A stretch of 64,000 nt of DNA from contig CCNC01000045.1 of assembly GCA_000824845.1 (NCBI GenBank), forward strand, positions 141,438-205,437, in the 5' to 3' direction. This DNA is from Mesorhizobium sp. ORS 3359 (lineage in GTDB: Bacteria > Pseudomonadota > Alphaproteobacteria > Rhizobiales > Rhizobiaceae). Under the pieces are notes generated by a model. The model ran no database searches. It was not told where the DNA came from and was given only the letters and a program-made list of their open reading frames with translations. The translations under genes were made by a program, and so were the position numbers. Positions 33,513 to 42,930 of this stretch are shown piece after piece. The first letter of the stretch is position 1. Every line of letters begins with the position of its first letter.

Positions 33513-34592
33513 ATGAACGCAGCCATTCGCCTCCCGGCCGAACAGGTCTACGCCGCCGAACTGCAGGCGCTGGCGCGCGGCGACGACCGGCAAAAGCCTG
33601 CCGGCTGGAGGCTGTCTCCGAAGGCCGTGCTCACTTACCTGATGGGCGGAAAGGCGACAGACGGCACGGTGATTTCGCCAAAATATGTCGGCCGCCGGCA
33701 ATTGATGGAAACGGCGGTCGCCACGCTCGCGACCGACCGCGCGCTGCTTCTGCTCGGCGTTCCCGGAACGGCAAAATCCTGGGTCTCGGAACATCTCGCC
33801 GGCGCGATCATGGGCAATTCGACGCTCGTCGTGCAATGCACCGCCGGCACTGACGAAAACCAGATTCGCTATGGCTGGAACTATGCCCAGCTCTTGGCAA
33901 AGGGGCCGAGCCAGGAGGCGCTGGTGCCGACGCCGCTCTACCGCGCCATGCAGGACGGCAAGCTTTGCCGGCTGGAAGAACTGACGCGCATGGGCTCCGA
34001 CGTGCAGGACACGCTGATCACCGTGCTGTCGGAAAAGATGCTGCCGGTGCCGGAGCTGAACACCTCGATCTACGCGCAGCGCGGCTTCAACATCATCGCC
34101 ACCGCCAACAACCGCGACAAGGGCGTCAACGAGCTCTCCTCCGCGCTGAAGCGCCGCTTCAATGTCGTGGTGCTGCCTTTGCCGGACGATATGGCCGAGG
34201 AAGTCTCGATTGTCTCCCGGCGCGTCGGCGAGATGGCCGGCGGGCTGGACCTGCCGGTGCCGAAGAATGTCGGCGAGGAGATCGCGCGGGTGCTCACCAT
34301 CTTCCGCGAGCTGCGTTCGGGCGCCACGGCGGACGGCAAGGTGACGCTGAAGACGCCGTCGGGCTCCCTCTCCACCGCCGAGGCGATCGCAACCATGGTC
34401 AGCGGTCTCAGCCAGGCGGCATGGTTTGACGACGGCAAGCTGCATGCCGAAGGCCTGGCGCCGAGCCTTGTCGGCGCCATCGTCAAAGACCCGGTGCAGG
34501 ACAAGGTGGTGCTGGAGGAATATCTGGAGACGGTGCTGAAGAAGCGGCCGGACTATGCCGGCTATTATGCGGCGCTCAACGCGGCCATCTGA
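33513..34592 (+). CDS. MoxR-type AAA+ ATPase (gene 3 of cassette)
   Basis: The 359-residue AAA+ protein has Walker A GVPGTAKS (82-89), sensor 1 IIATANNRDKG (N199/N200) and arginine-finger region SALKRRF (R214/R215). The Walker B strand reads LCRLEELTR: the usual DE is EE (E155-E156), so one acidic residue is conservatively changed while the catalytic Glu remains. MoxR proteins act as chaperones that remodel or insert metals into partners, commonly with a VWA protein, and one is encoded two genes downstream. Four bases separate its stop from the next start. Confidence 0.93.
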   Translation: MNAAIRLPAEQVYAAELQALARGDDRQKPAGWRLSPKAVLTYLMGGKATDGTVISPKYVGRRQLMETAVATLATDRALLLLGVPGTAKSWVSEHLAGAIMGNSTLVVQCTAGTDENQIRYGWNYAQLLAKGPSQEALVPTPLYRAMQDGKLCRLEELTRMGSDVQDTLITVLSEKMLPVPELNTSIYAQRGFNIIATANNRDKGVNELSSALKRRFNVVVLPLPDDMAEEVSIVSRRVGEMAGGLDLPVPKNVGEEIARVLTIFRELRSGATADGKVTLKTPSGSLSTAEAIATMVSGLSQAAWFDDGKLHAEGLAPSLVGAIVKDPVQDKVVLEEYLETVLKKRPDYAGYYAALNAAI

Positions 34593-34595
34593 ACC

Positions 34596-36851
34596 ATGAC
34601 GCAGGGCGGCATCAGCTATTTCGGCATCCGCCACCACGGGCCGGGTTCCGCCGGGAGCCTGGTCAAGGCGTTGCAGGAATTGCAGCCGGTCGCCGTGCTG
34701 ATCGAGGGGCCGGCGGATGCCTCGCCACTGTTGCCGCTGCTCGCCAGCCCCGACATGAAGCCGCCGGTAGCGCTGCTCTGCTATCCGGAGGATGATCCTG
34801 CCGCGACCAGCTTCTGGCCCTTCGCCGAATTCTCGCCGGAATATCAGGCAGCACTTTGGGCCGTCGCCAACAAGGCGGCGCTGCGCTTTATCGACCTGCC
34901 GTCGGCCGCGCGGCTTGCGGAGAAGGCGGCTGAAGCGGCAGCGGACACCGAAGCAGCCGAGGCGGAGGCCAAGGACGAGCAGGGCGAAAAACCCACGCGC
35001 ATGCAGGATCCAATTGGCACCCTGGCGCGTGCCGCCGGCTATGAGGACGGCGAGAGCTGGTGGTCGGACATCATCGAGCAGAATCCCGAGCCCGGCCCGA
35101 TCTTCGCGGCCATCGCCGACGCGATGACGACGCTGCGCGACGGCGAAGGTTCGATCGGCAGGTTCGAGGCCATGCGCGAGGCGCATATGCGCCTAGAGAT
35201 CGCCGCAGCGCGCAAGGAATTCGACGGCCCCATGGCCGTGGTTTGCGGCGCCTGGCATGTGCCTGCCCTTCAAGCAGGGCATACGCAGAAGAGCGACCAG
35301 GCGCTGCTCAAGGGCATCGGCCGGCGCAAGACCACGATGACCTATGCGCCGTGGACCGGACCGCGCCTGGCGCTGGGCTATGGTTATGGCGCCGGCGTCG
35401 TCGCGCCGGGCTGGTGCAAGCATCTGTGGCAGACACGTGGGCAGGACGACGCCTCGGTCCTGTGGTTGGCGCGGATCGCCTCGGTGCTGCGGGCGAAGGG
35501 CCACATGATCTCCACCGCATCGCTGATCGAAGCGGAGCGCCTGGCGCGCGCGCTTGCCGCAATCCGCGAACGGCCGAAGCCGGGCTTCGAGGAACTGCGC
35601 GATGCCTCGATCTCGGCGCTCTTCAACGGCGAGGCCCTGCTGTGGAAGATGGTCGAGGCCGAGCTGCTGCTCGGCGCCGATGTCGGCGAGATCCCGCCCG
35701 ACACGCCGCTCGCGCCCTTGATTGACGATCTGCAGCGCAACCAGAAGGCTGCAAGGCTGAAGCCGGAGGCACTGGAGCGGGAACTTTCCGTCGACCTGCG
35801 CAGCGAGAGCGGTCTTTTCCGCTCGACATTGCTGCACCGGCTGAACGTGCTTGGCGTCGACTGGGGCAGGCTGACCGATGTCGGCCGCAGCCGAGGTACA
35901 TTCCGCGAGCGCTGGATGCTCGGCTGGCAGCCGGAATATGCCGTCCGCCTTGTCGAGAACCTGGTCTACGGCCCGACCATCGAGAAAGCCGCCAATGGCA
36001 GGCTGATCCAGATGATCGGCGCCGCCGCGACACTCGATGCTTTGGCCACGCTGGTGCAGAGTGCGATCACGGCCGCGCTGAGCGAGGCGTCCGCCGCCGG
36101 TCTTGCCGCGCTCGAGGAAAAGGCGGCGCACAGCAGCGAGTGCCTGGAGTTGTTGGCCTCGGTGCCGCCGCTTGCCGACATCATCCGCTACGGCGAAGCG
36201 CGCAAGACCGAGACCGAGCGACTCGCCGGCCTGCTGGAGCGGCTGATCATCGAAGGTTCCATCGCGCTGCCTTACGCGGCGCGCAATCTCGACGCGCAGG
36301 CCGCTGCCGCGCTGATGGGAGCGCTGCGCAAGACCGACGAGGCGATCAAGCTGGTCGAGCCGGACGAGCATGTCCTCGAAGCCTGGCGTAACGGGTTGGC
36401 GGCCGTGCTGGATTCGTCACGCTCCACGGCGCTGGTTGCCGGCTGCGCCGCGCATCTGCTCTACGAGGCTGGGCGGCTCTCAGCCGATGAGACTGCCGAT
36501 CTCCTGGCAAGGCGCCTGTCGCCGGGAACGCCCGTGATCGATGCCGCCGCCTTCTTCGAAGGTTTCTTCAGCGGCGCCGGCCAGCGACTGATCTATGACG
36601 AGCGTTTGCGCGGCGCTGTCGATGCCTGGCTGGCCTCGCTCGACGAGGAGGCCTTCGTCGCGCATCTGCCGCTGTTGCGCCGCGTCTTCTCCAACCTCGA
36701 CAGCATGGAGCGCCGCCGCCTCATCGAGGCCGTGCTTGGCAAGAGAGCGAGCCTGCCCGCCGGGCTGATTCCGGCGCCGGATGGCGCGGGATGGAACAGG
36801 CATTTTGGTCTTCTCGCGAAGCTGCTGGCAGGGGAGGCCAATCATGGCTGA
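34596..36851 (+). CDS. DUF5682-like protein with TraB/Tiki-like GxxH motifs (gene 4 of cassette)
   Basis: The 751-residue protein opens with SYFGIRHHGPGS (G10-H13), LIEGPADA (E37), and a second GAWH at G218-H221 in AVVCGAWHVPAL. Two GxxH motifs plus a Glu are the signature of the TraB/PrgY-Tiki-ChaN-EreA superfamily, several members of which are metal-dependent hydrolases or peptidases, so I infer a similar fold in residues 1-230. A low-complexity Glu/Ala segment (about 100-130) interrupts the domain, and the helical C-terminal 500 residues are unassigned. This is the likely effector of the cassette. It overlaps the VWA gene by 8 bp. Confidence 0.75.
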   Translation: MTQGGISYFGIRHHGPGSAGSLVKALQELQPVAVLIEGPADASPLLPLLASPDMKPPVALLCYPEDDPAATSFWPFAEFSPEYQAALWAVANKAALRFIDLPSAARLAEKAAEAAADTEAAEAEAKDEQGEKPTRMQDPIGTLARAAGYEDGESWWSDIIEQNPEPGPIFAAIADAMTTLRDGEGSIGRFEAMREAHMRLEIAAARKEFDGPMAVVCGAWHVPALQAGHTQKSDQALLKGIGRRKTTMTYAPWTGPRLALGYGYGAGVVAPGWCKHLWQTRGQDDASVLWLARIASVLRAKGHMISTASLIEAERLARALAAIRERPKPGFEELRDASISALFNGEALLWKMVEAELLLGADVGEIPPDTPLAPLIDDLQRNQKAARLKPEALERELSVDLRSESGLFRSTLLHRLNVLGVDWGRLTDVGRSRGTFRERWMLGWQPEYAVRLVENLVYGPTIEKAANGRLIQMIGAAATLDALATLVQSAITAALSEASAAGLAALEEKAAHSSECLELLASVPPLADIIRYGEARKTETERLAGLLERLIIEGSIALPYAARNLDAQAAAALMGALRKTDEAIKLVEPDEHVLEAWRNGLAAVLDSSRSTALVAGCAAHLLYEAGRLSADETADLLARRLSPGTPVIDAAAFFEGFFSGAGQRLIYDERLRGAVDAWLASLDEEAFVAHLPLLRRVFSNLDSMERRRLIEAVLGKRASLPAGLIPAPDGAGWNRHFGLLAKLLAGEANHG

Positions 36852-38079
36852 TGAAGCGACCGGCCCGGACCTTGATCCAACCATGGACAATCGCGAGCGC
36901 CGCTGGCGGTTGGCGATTGGTGCCGACGATCAATCCTCCTCGGCGCTGTCGGCCGAGGACCGAAAACTGTCGGCGGCGCTCGATGCGCTTTATGGCGACG
37001 GCAGCGGCGACACCACCGGCGATCCGCGCAAGCGGCGCGGCGGGCTTGGCCGCTCGGCGCCGCGCGTCGCGCAATGGATGGGCGACATTCGCTCCTTCTT
37101 CCCGGAGCAGGTTGTCCAGATCGTGCAGAAGGACGCCTTCGAGCGGCTGAACTTGAAGCAGATGCTGATGGAGCCGGAATTCCTCAAGGCGATCGAGGCC
37201 GACGTCAATCTCGTCGCCGACCTGATCTCCTTGCGCTCAGCGATGCCGGACAAGACCAAGGACATCGCCCGCTCCATCATTTCCGACATCGTCGCCAAGC
37301 TGATGCAGCGCCTCGAGCAGAAGACCGCTGAGGCGATACGCGGCGCGCTCGACAAATCGCGGCGCACCAACCGGCCACGCCAACGCGACATCGACTGGCC
37401 GCGCACCATCACGGCGAACCTTCGCCACTATCAGCCGGACCACAAGACCGTCGTGCCGGAAAAGCTGGTCGGCTTCATGCGCCGCCAGCGCCGCCTGGTC
37501 GACCTCGACGAGGTGACGCTCTGCGTCGACCAGTCCGGCTCGATGGCAAGCTCGGTCATCTACGCCTCGATCTTCGCTGCCGTGATGGCCTCGCTCCCGG
37601 TGGTGCGGACGAAACTCGTCTGCTTCGACACGGCGATCGTCGATCTGACCGAAGAGCTCAGCGATACGGTCGAGGTGCTGTTCGGCGTCCAGCTCGGCGG
37701 CGGCACCGACATCAACCAGGCGGTGGCCTATTGCGCCGAGCGCATCGAACGGCCGACCAAGGCGCATTTCGTTCTGATCACCGATCTCTACGAAGGCGGC
37801 AACGGCAAGGAGCTCCTGCAAAGGCTGGCAGCACTTGTCCGGTCGGGCGTCAACGTCATCGTGCTCTTGGCGCTCACCGATCAGGGCCGTCCCGGCTACG
37901 ATCCGTCGATGGCCGGGTCGGTCGCGGCATTGGGCATTCCGGTCTTTGCCTGCACGCCCGACCATTTCCCCGACATGATGGCGGCGGCGCTGCGCCGCGA
38001 GGATATCGGCGCCTGGGCGGCGGGCGCGGACATCAAGCTCATCCGTGCCGACGAGGAGACGCCGAACGCCGCCGAATAG
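36844..38079 (+). CDS. VWA-domain protein with intact MIDAS (gene 5 of cassette)
   Basis: The 411-residue protein starts at ATG 36844 inside the preceding gene. The C-terminal half is a von Willebrand A domain with a complete metal-ion site: DQSGS (D229, S231, S233), T288 in GGGTDI and D314 in LITDLYEGG. The N-terminal half is helical and basic near RRGGLGRS, a region likely to contact DNA, RNA or the MoxR ring. VWA proteins of this kind bind a target through Mg2+ and pass it to MoxR. An 11-bp hairpin overlaps its stop codon. Confidence 0.9.
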   Translation: MADEATGPDLDPTMDNRERRWRLAIGADDQSSSALSAEDRKLSAALDALYGDGSGDTTGDPRKRRGGLGRSAPRVAQWMGDIRSFFPEQVVQIVQKDAFERLNLKQMLMEPEFLKAIEADVNLVADLISLRSAMPDKTKDIARSIISDIVAKLMQRLEQKTAEAIRGALDKSRRTNRPRQRDIDWPRTITANLRHYQPDHKTVVPEKLVGFMRRQRRLVDLDEVTLCVDQSGSMASSVIYASIFAAVMASLPVVRTKLVCFDTAIVDLTEELSDTVEVLFGVQLGGGTDINQAVAYCAERIERPTKAHFVLITDLYEGGNGKELLQRLAALVRSGVNVIVLLALTDQGRPGYDPSMAGSVAALGIPVFACTPDHFPDMMAAALRREDIGAWAAGADIKLIRADEETPNAAE

Positions 38080-38093
38080 CGCTCGGCGGCGTT
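38065..38093 (+). terminator. Hairpin overlapping the stop codon of the VWA gene
   Basis: A perfect 11-bp stem AACGCCGCCGA/TCGGCGGCGTT (38065-38075 with 38083-38093) contains the TAG stop in its loop. There is no T-run, but it marks the end of the cassette. It also lies downstream of the fba stop on the other strand. Confidence 0.6.
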
Positions 38094-38143
38094 CGCTATG
38101 ACCTTTCCGCGACCTGATCGTGACAGGGCATGCGGATGCTGCT

Positions 38144-39208
38144 TCAGCCGAATTTCGGATCGAGGCTGCCCGATTTGTAGCGCTTGGCCATCTCCGCCAG
38201 CGGAATCGGCTTGATCTTCGGCGCGTTGCCGGCGGTGCCGAACTGCTCGAAGCGCTCCTTGCAGAGCTTCTTCATCGCAGCCATCGCCGGCGTCAGATAT
38301 TTGCGCGGGTCGAACTCCGACGGGTTCTCGGTCAGCACCTTGCGGATCGCGCCGGTCAGCGCCATGCGGTTGTCCGTGTCGATGTTGATCTTGCGCACGC
38401 CATGCTTGATGCCGCGCTGGATCTCCTCCACCGGCACACCCCAGGTCGGCTTCATCTGGCCGCCATATTTGTTGATGATCTTCTGCAGCTCTTCCGGCAC
38501 CGACGAGGAGCCATGCATCACCAGATGCATGTTGGGCAGACGGCGGTGGATCTCCTCGATCACATTCATCGCTAGCACCGCGCCGTCCGGCTTGCGCGAG
38601 AATTTATAGGCGCCGTGGCTGGTGCCCATGGCCACCGCCAGCGCATCGACATGCGTATCCCGCACGAACTGCTCGGCCTGCACCGGGTCGGTCAAGAGCT
38701 GGTCGTGGCTGATCGCGCCTTCGACGCCATGGCCGTCCTCCTGCTCGCCGCCGCCGCTCTCCAGGGAGCCGAGCACGCCGATCTCGCCCTCCACCGACAC
38801 GCCGCCCCAATGCGCCATGTCGACGACGCGGCGGGTGATGCCGGAATTATAGGCGTAATCGGCCGGAGACTTGCCGTCCTCCTTCAGCGAGCCGTCCATC
38901 ATCACCGAGGTGAAGCCATACTGGATCGCGGTGACGCAGGTCGCTTCATTGTTGCCGTGGTCGAGATGCATGCAGACCGGGATATCGGGATGGATCTCGA
39001 CCAGCGCGTCGATCAGCTTGGCCAGCACCACGTCATTGGCGTAGGCGCGCGCGCCGCGGCTGGCCTGCAGGATGACTGGCGACTTGGTCTCCTCGGCCGC
39101 CTCCATGATGGCGAGGCCTTGTTCCATGTTGTTCATGTTGAAGGCAGGCACGCCATAGCCATGTTCGGCGGCATGGTCGAGCAATTGTCTCAGTGTGATG
39201 CGAGCCAA
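38144..39208 (-). CDS. fbaA: Class II fructose-bisphosphate aldolase
   Basis: The 354-residue protein starts [27 protein letters not shown] and has the zinc ligands and active site of class [49 protein letters not shown] and KINIDTDNR. It is the form with an insertion after VEGEIG often called the Calvin-cycle subtype. It cleaves fructose-1,6-bisphosphate. It lies downstream of ribH on the same strand with a hairpin between, so co-transcription is uncertain. Confidence 0.95.
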   Translation of the reverse strand: MARITLRQLLDHAAEHGYGVPAFNMNNMEQGLAIMEAAEETKSPVILQASRGARAYANDVVLAKLIDALVEIHPDIPVCMHLDHGNNEATCVTAIQYGFTSVMMDGSLKEDGKSPADYAYNSGITRRVVDMAHWGGVSVEGEIGVLGSLESGGGEQEDGHGVEGAISHDQLLTDPVQAEQFVRDTHVDALAVAMGTSHGAYKFSRKPDGAVLAMNVIEEIHRRLPNMHLVMHGSSSVPEELQKIINKYGGQMKPTWGVPVEEIQRGIKHGVRKINIDTDNRMALTGAIRKVLTENPSEFDPRKYLTPAMAAMKKLCKERFEQFGTAGNAPKIKPIPLAEMAKRYKSGSLDPKFG

Positions 39209-39249
39209 CGAATAGTCTCCCGTATCTGTTGAAAGCGCGATTTAGCAGG

Positions 39250-39272
39250 TTGGGCCGAAACCCGGCCCAACT
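39250..39272 (-). terminator. Hairpin between ribH and fba
   Basis: The arms GTTGGGCCG/CGGCCCAAC close a short loop in the 159-bp gap between the ribH stop and the fba start. It may end ribH transcripts; the T-run is poor. Confidence 0.45.
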
Positions 39273-39367
39273 GCTTCTGGCCGGATTTCCGACGGACCGC
39301 AACCCACTCAGGTCGCGGTCCTGAAATCCAAATCGGTTTAGTTCCGATGCGCTGCTCGCAAAGGGGT

Positions 39368-40126
<759 letters not shown>

Positions 40127-40184
40127 ATTAACGACGGAGGTATGGAGGGGGAGGCAGGCGCTGTCAATTGGCGACTAGCCAATC

Positions 40185-40430
40185 TCCCCCCCTCATGGGG
40201 GAGATGCCCGGCAGGGCAGAGGGGGCGCTGTCCCGCCAGCGTAACTATGCTTGGGTTCCTCGCCCCGCCAGAGGCGGGGAGAGGTGTCCGCGAAGCGGAC
40301 GGAGAGGGGCCTTCGTAGGGCGCTCCCCTCTCCGTCTCGGCTTCGCCGAGCCACCTCTCCCCACTTGGGTGGGGCGAGGAACCTTGATCCTGCAGCGCCG
40401 CGATCCTCCGCGCCCCCACGGGGGGAGATC
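40185..40430. repeat. Composite intergenic inverted repeat
   Basis: The region between the riboswitch and mtnA is bounded by CTCCCCCC near 40183 and GGGGGGAG near 40420, and contains inverted arms GGTTCCTCGCCCC (40254-40266) and GGGGCGAGGAACC (40371-40383). Nested pairs include GTCCGCGAAGCGGAC and CTCGGCTTCGCCGAG. It is the kind of non-coding mosaic element found repeatedly in Mesorhizobium genomes. It has no gene of its own. Confidence 0.75.
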
Positions 40431-40432
40431 AG

Positions 40433-41527
40433 CTAACCCCGCTCCGGAAACATCGCCTTCAGCCCCTCGCGCGAAGCTTTCGCCACGCCGCGCTCGGTGA
40501 TGAGACCCGTCACCAGCCGCGCCGGCGTCACGTCGAAGGCCGGGTTGGCCGCCGGCGTCGCATCCGGCGACACGCGCACCTGCGCGACCTTGCCGTCAGC
40601 CGTCTTGCCCCACACCAGCGAGACCTCGTCGCCGGAGCGTTCCTCGATCGGGATTTCCTTCAGCCCGTCGGCCACCGTCCAGTCGATGGTGGGCGAGGGC
40701 AGCGCGACATAGAAGGGCACGTCGTTGTCTGCGGCGGCCAAAGCCTTCAGATAGGTGCCGATCTTGTTGCAGACGTCGCCATTGGCCGTGGTGCGGTCGG
40801 TGCCGACGATCACCATGTCGATATCACCATGCTGCATCAGATGGCCGCCGGCATTGTCGACGATGAGCGTATGCGGCACGCCGTGGCCGGCCATCTCCCA
40901 GGCGGTCAGCTGGGCGCCTTGGTTGCGCGGCCTGGTCTCGTCGACATAGACATGGACGGGGATGCCGGCCTCGGTCGCCAGATAGATCGGCGCGGTGGCC
41001 GTGCCGTAGTCAACCGTCGCCAGCCACCCGGCATTGCAGTGGGTGAGGATGTTGACGGTCTCGCCCGGCTTCTTCTTCGCCGCGATCTCCTTGATGATGG
41101 CAAGCCCGTTCTCCCCAATGGCGCGGTTTAAGCCCACATCCTCATCGGCGATCTCGGCGGCCCGCCTGTATGCGGCCTCGGCGCGCTCTTCCGGCGCGAG
41201 CGGCTTCAGGAAGCGCCGCATCTCGTCCAGCGCCCAGCGCAGGTTGATCGCCGTCGGCCTCGTCCTGTGAAGCGTCTCCCACACCGCGTCGAGCGCTTCG
41301 TCCGACGGATCGTCCATCATCTGGATGGCGACGCCGTAAGCCGCGGTGACCCCGATCAGCGGCGCGCCGCGCACCCACATGTCGCGGATGGCAGTGGCGA
41401 TGCCGGCGACGGTTCCGATCGTCTCTATGCGGAACTCATGCGGCAGCCAGCGCTGGTCGATGATCTCGACCGAGCGCTTGTCGTCGCTGAGCCAGATGGT
41501 GCGGTAGTGGCGCTCGCCGACGTTCAA
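40433..41527 (-). CDS. mtnA: S-methyl-5-thioribose-1-phosphate isomerase
   Basis: The 364-residue protein has the MtnA hallmarks: [28 protein letters not shown] with the catalytic Cys, [16 protein letters not shown] and [19 protein letters not shown] with the catalytic Asp. It converts methylthioribose-1-phosphate to methylthioribulose-1-phosphate in methionine salvage. Its start overlaps the mtnK stop by 4 bp, so mtnK and mtnA form an operon read leftward. Later pathway genes (mtnB, C, D, E) are not in the window. Confidence 0.96.
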   Translation of the reverse strand: MNVGERHYRTIWLSDDKRSVEIIDQRWLPHEFRIETIGTVAGIATAIRDMWVRGAPLIGVTAAYGVAIQMMDDPSDEALDAVWETLHRTRPTAINLRWALDEMRRFLKPLAPEERAEAAYRRAAEIADEDVGLNRAIGENGLAIIKEIAAKKKPGETVNILTHCNAGWLATVDYGTATAPIYLATEAGIPVHVYVDETRPRNQGAQLTAWEMAGHGVPHTLIVDNAGGHLMQHGDIDMVIVGTDRTTANGDVCNKIGTYLKALAAADNDVPFYVALPSPTIDWTVADGLKEIPIEERSGDEVSLVWGKTADGKVAQVRVSPDATPAANPAFDVTPARLVTGLITERGVAKASREGLKAMFPERG

Positions 41528-42792
41528 ATTCTGCTCTCCTGTTCGATCAGCGCGGCCAGATTGTTGACCTCGTCGATGCTGTGGATCTGGCGCCGGTTGA
41601 CGGCGATGTGGCGGCCGAAGCGCAAAGCCTTGGCCTCACATCTGGCGCGCAGGTCTTGATCGGCAATGGTTTCGAAATCGGCATTGTGGGCCAGCCCCAG
41701 GATGCGCCGGTGCACCTCGATGCCGGCAAAGCCGAGCAGGTCGGTCCAGATGGAATGCAGCATGTGGTCGAGCGCCTGTTCGGAACCCAGCCTGTCGCCC
41801 TGATCTTCGAACAGGCTTTTCTGGTAAAGCATGCCGGTGCGTTCGGTGCGCCAGAGATCCGAGAACTCGGCGCGGAAGGTTGCCCAGGTCTCGGCGGTGA
41901 CGCCGAGCAGATAGGCGCGCATCGAGTCGCGGCTGCCTTTTTCCTCGTGCCCGCGCTGCGAGAAGAAGGCCATCCAGAAATTGGCGAGCAGCATGCCGAC
42001 ATCGAAGGCGATCGGGCCGTAGAAGGCGAATTCGGGATCGATCATCCGCGTCTCGCTGTCGGTCACCATGATCGAGCCGGAATGCAGGTCGCCATGCAGC
42101 AGCGTCTCGGCATTGGCGGCGAACAGATGCTTCAGCCGCTGCGCCTCGACCTTGAGGTCGCGGTCGGCGCGCAATTCGGCAACCAGGCCGTCGAGCTGCG
42201 GCGAGGTATGCCGGTTCATCTTGGCACCGAAATAGGGATCGGAAAACACCAGGTTCTCGGTGATGTCGCAGAGCTCGACATTGTCGGCGAACAGCGCCAG
42301 ATCGGCCTTGCGCTCCTTCGTCACCATCGACAGATCCGAGCCGCGGAACAGAGTGCGGGCCATGAACAGGCCGATGTCACGCGCGATGTTCGGCAGTTCG
42401 CGGCCGTCGATCAGCGCGCGCCTGAGAATGACATGCGGCGGCGCCAGATATTCCATGACGATCAGCGCCTGGGTCTCGTCGAAATGGTAGATCGCCGGCA
42501 CCGAGCCGGGCGCTCGGCGCTCCTGCCTGGTCAGCGCATGATATTCGAAGAAGGAGCGCTTCAAGGGCAGCGGCCAGCTGTCGCCAACCAGCCGCACATA
42601 GGGCAGCGCCTGCTTCACCACCGCCGCACCTTGGTCGCCCTCGACGATGAAGACGAGGTTCAGATTGCCGTCACCCACCTCGCGTACTTTCCAGTGGCTG
42701 GCGTCCTTGCCGATGCGCTCGGTCAGCGCCGCGGTCTCGCCAAGGCGCTTCGGCAGCGTCTCCACCGACAATGCTTCGAACTTCCCGGTCAT
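41524..42792 (-). CDS. mtnK: S-methyl-5-thioribose kinase
   Basis: The 422-residue protein belongs to the aminoglycoside-phosphotransferase-like fold: [13 protein letters not shown] (nucleotide loop), [15 protein letters not shown] (catalytic loop with HGDLH) and [15 protein letters not shown] (metal-binding DPE). These are the MtnK signatures. It phosphorylates 5-methylthioribose. Start 42792 has a strong AGGAGGGGAG site, while the extension to 42888 has none. It is divergent from a sugar ABC importer, sharing a 138-bp promoter region. Confidence 0.95.
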   Translation of the reverse strand: MTGKFEALSVETLPKRLGETAALTERIGKDASHWKVREVGDGNLNLVFIVEGDQGAAVVKQALPYVRLVGDSWPLPLKRSFFEYHALTRQERRAPGSVPAIYHFDETQALIVMEYLAPPHVILRRALIDGRELPNIARDIGLFMARTLFRGSDLSMVTKERKADLALFADNVELCDITENLVFSDPYFGAKMNRHTSPQLDGLVAELRADRDLKVEAQRLKHLFAANAETLLHGDLHSGSIMVTDSETRMIDPEFAFYGPIAFDVGMLLANFWMAFFSQRGHEEKGSRDSMRAYLLGVTAETWATFRAEFSDLWRTERTGMLYQKSLFEDQGDRLGSEQALDHMLHSIWTDLLGFAGIEVHRRILGLAHNADFETIADQDLRARCEAKALRFGRHIAVNRRQIHSIDEVNNLAALIEQESRI

Positions 42793-42870
42793 TCTCTCCC
42801 CTCCTGCGCGTGGTGTCCGACGATAGCGGAGCCACGGCGGCGGGGCCAAGCTAGGAAGCGCTCTGGCAAA

Positions 42871-42910
42871 TGTCAATCGTGTTGACAATTGACGAATGAG
42901 CCCATAGCGT
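42871..42910 (+). promoter_or_regulatory. Candidate operator and promoter of the ABC importer operon
   Basis: The inverted repeat TGTCAA-TCGTG-TTGACA (42871-42887) overlaps a -35-like TTGACA (42882-42887). A weak -10, TAGCGT (42905-42910), follows after 17 bp and ATG is at 42931. The palindrome would block the promoter when bound by a repressor. Its regulator is not identified. Confidence 0.45.
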
Positions 42911-42930
42911 CAGGAACCAGGGAGGAAGGA

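Noticed and set aside
40127..40432. CRISPR array suggested by repeated GC-rich blocks
   Set aside because: The blocks are nested inverted repeats, not regularly spaced direct repeats with unique spacers.
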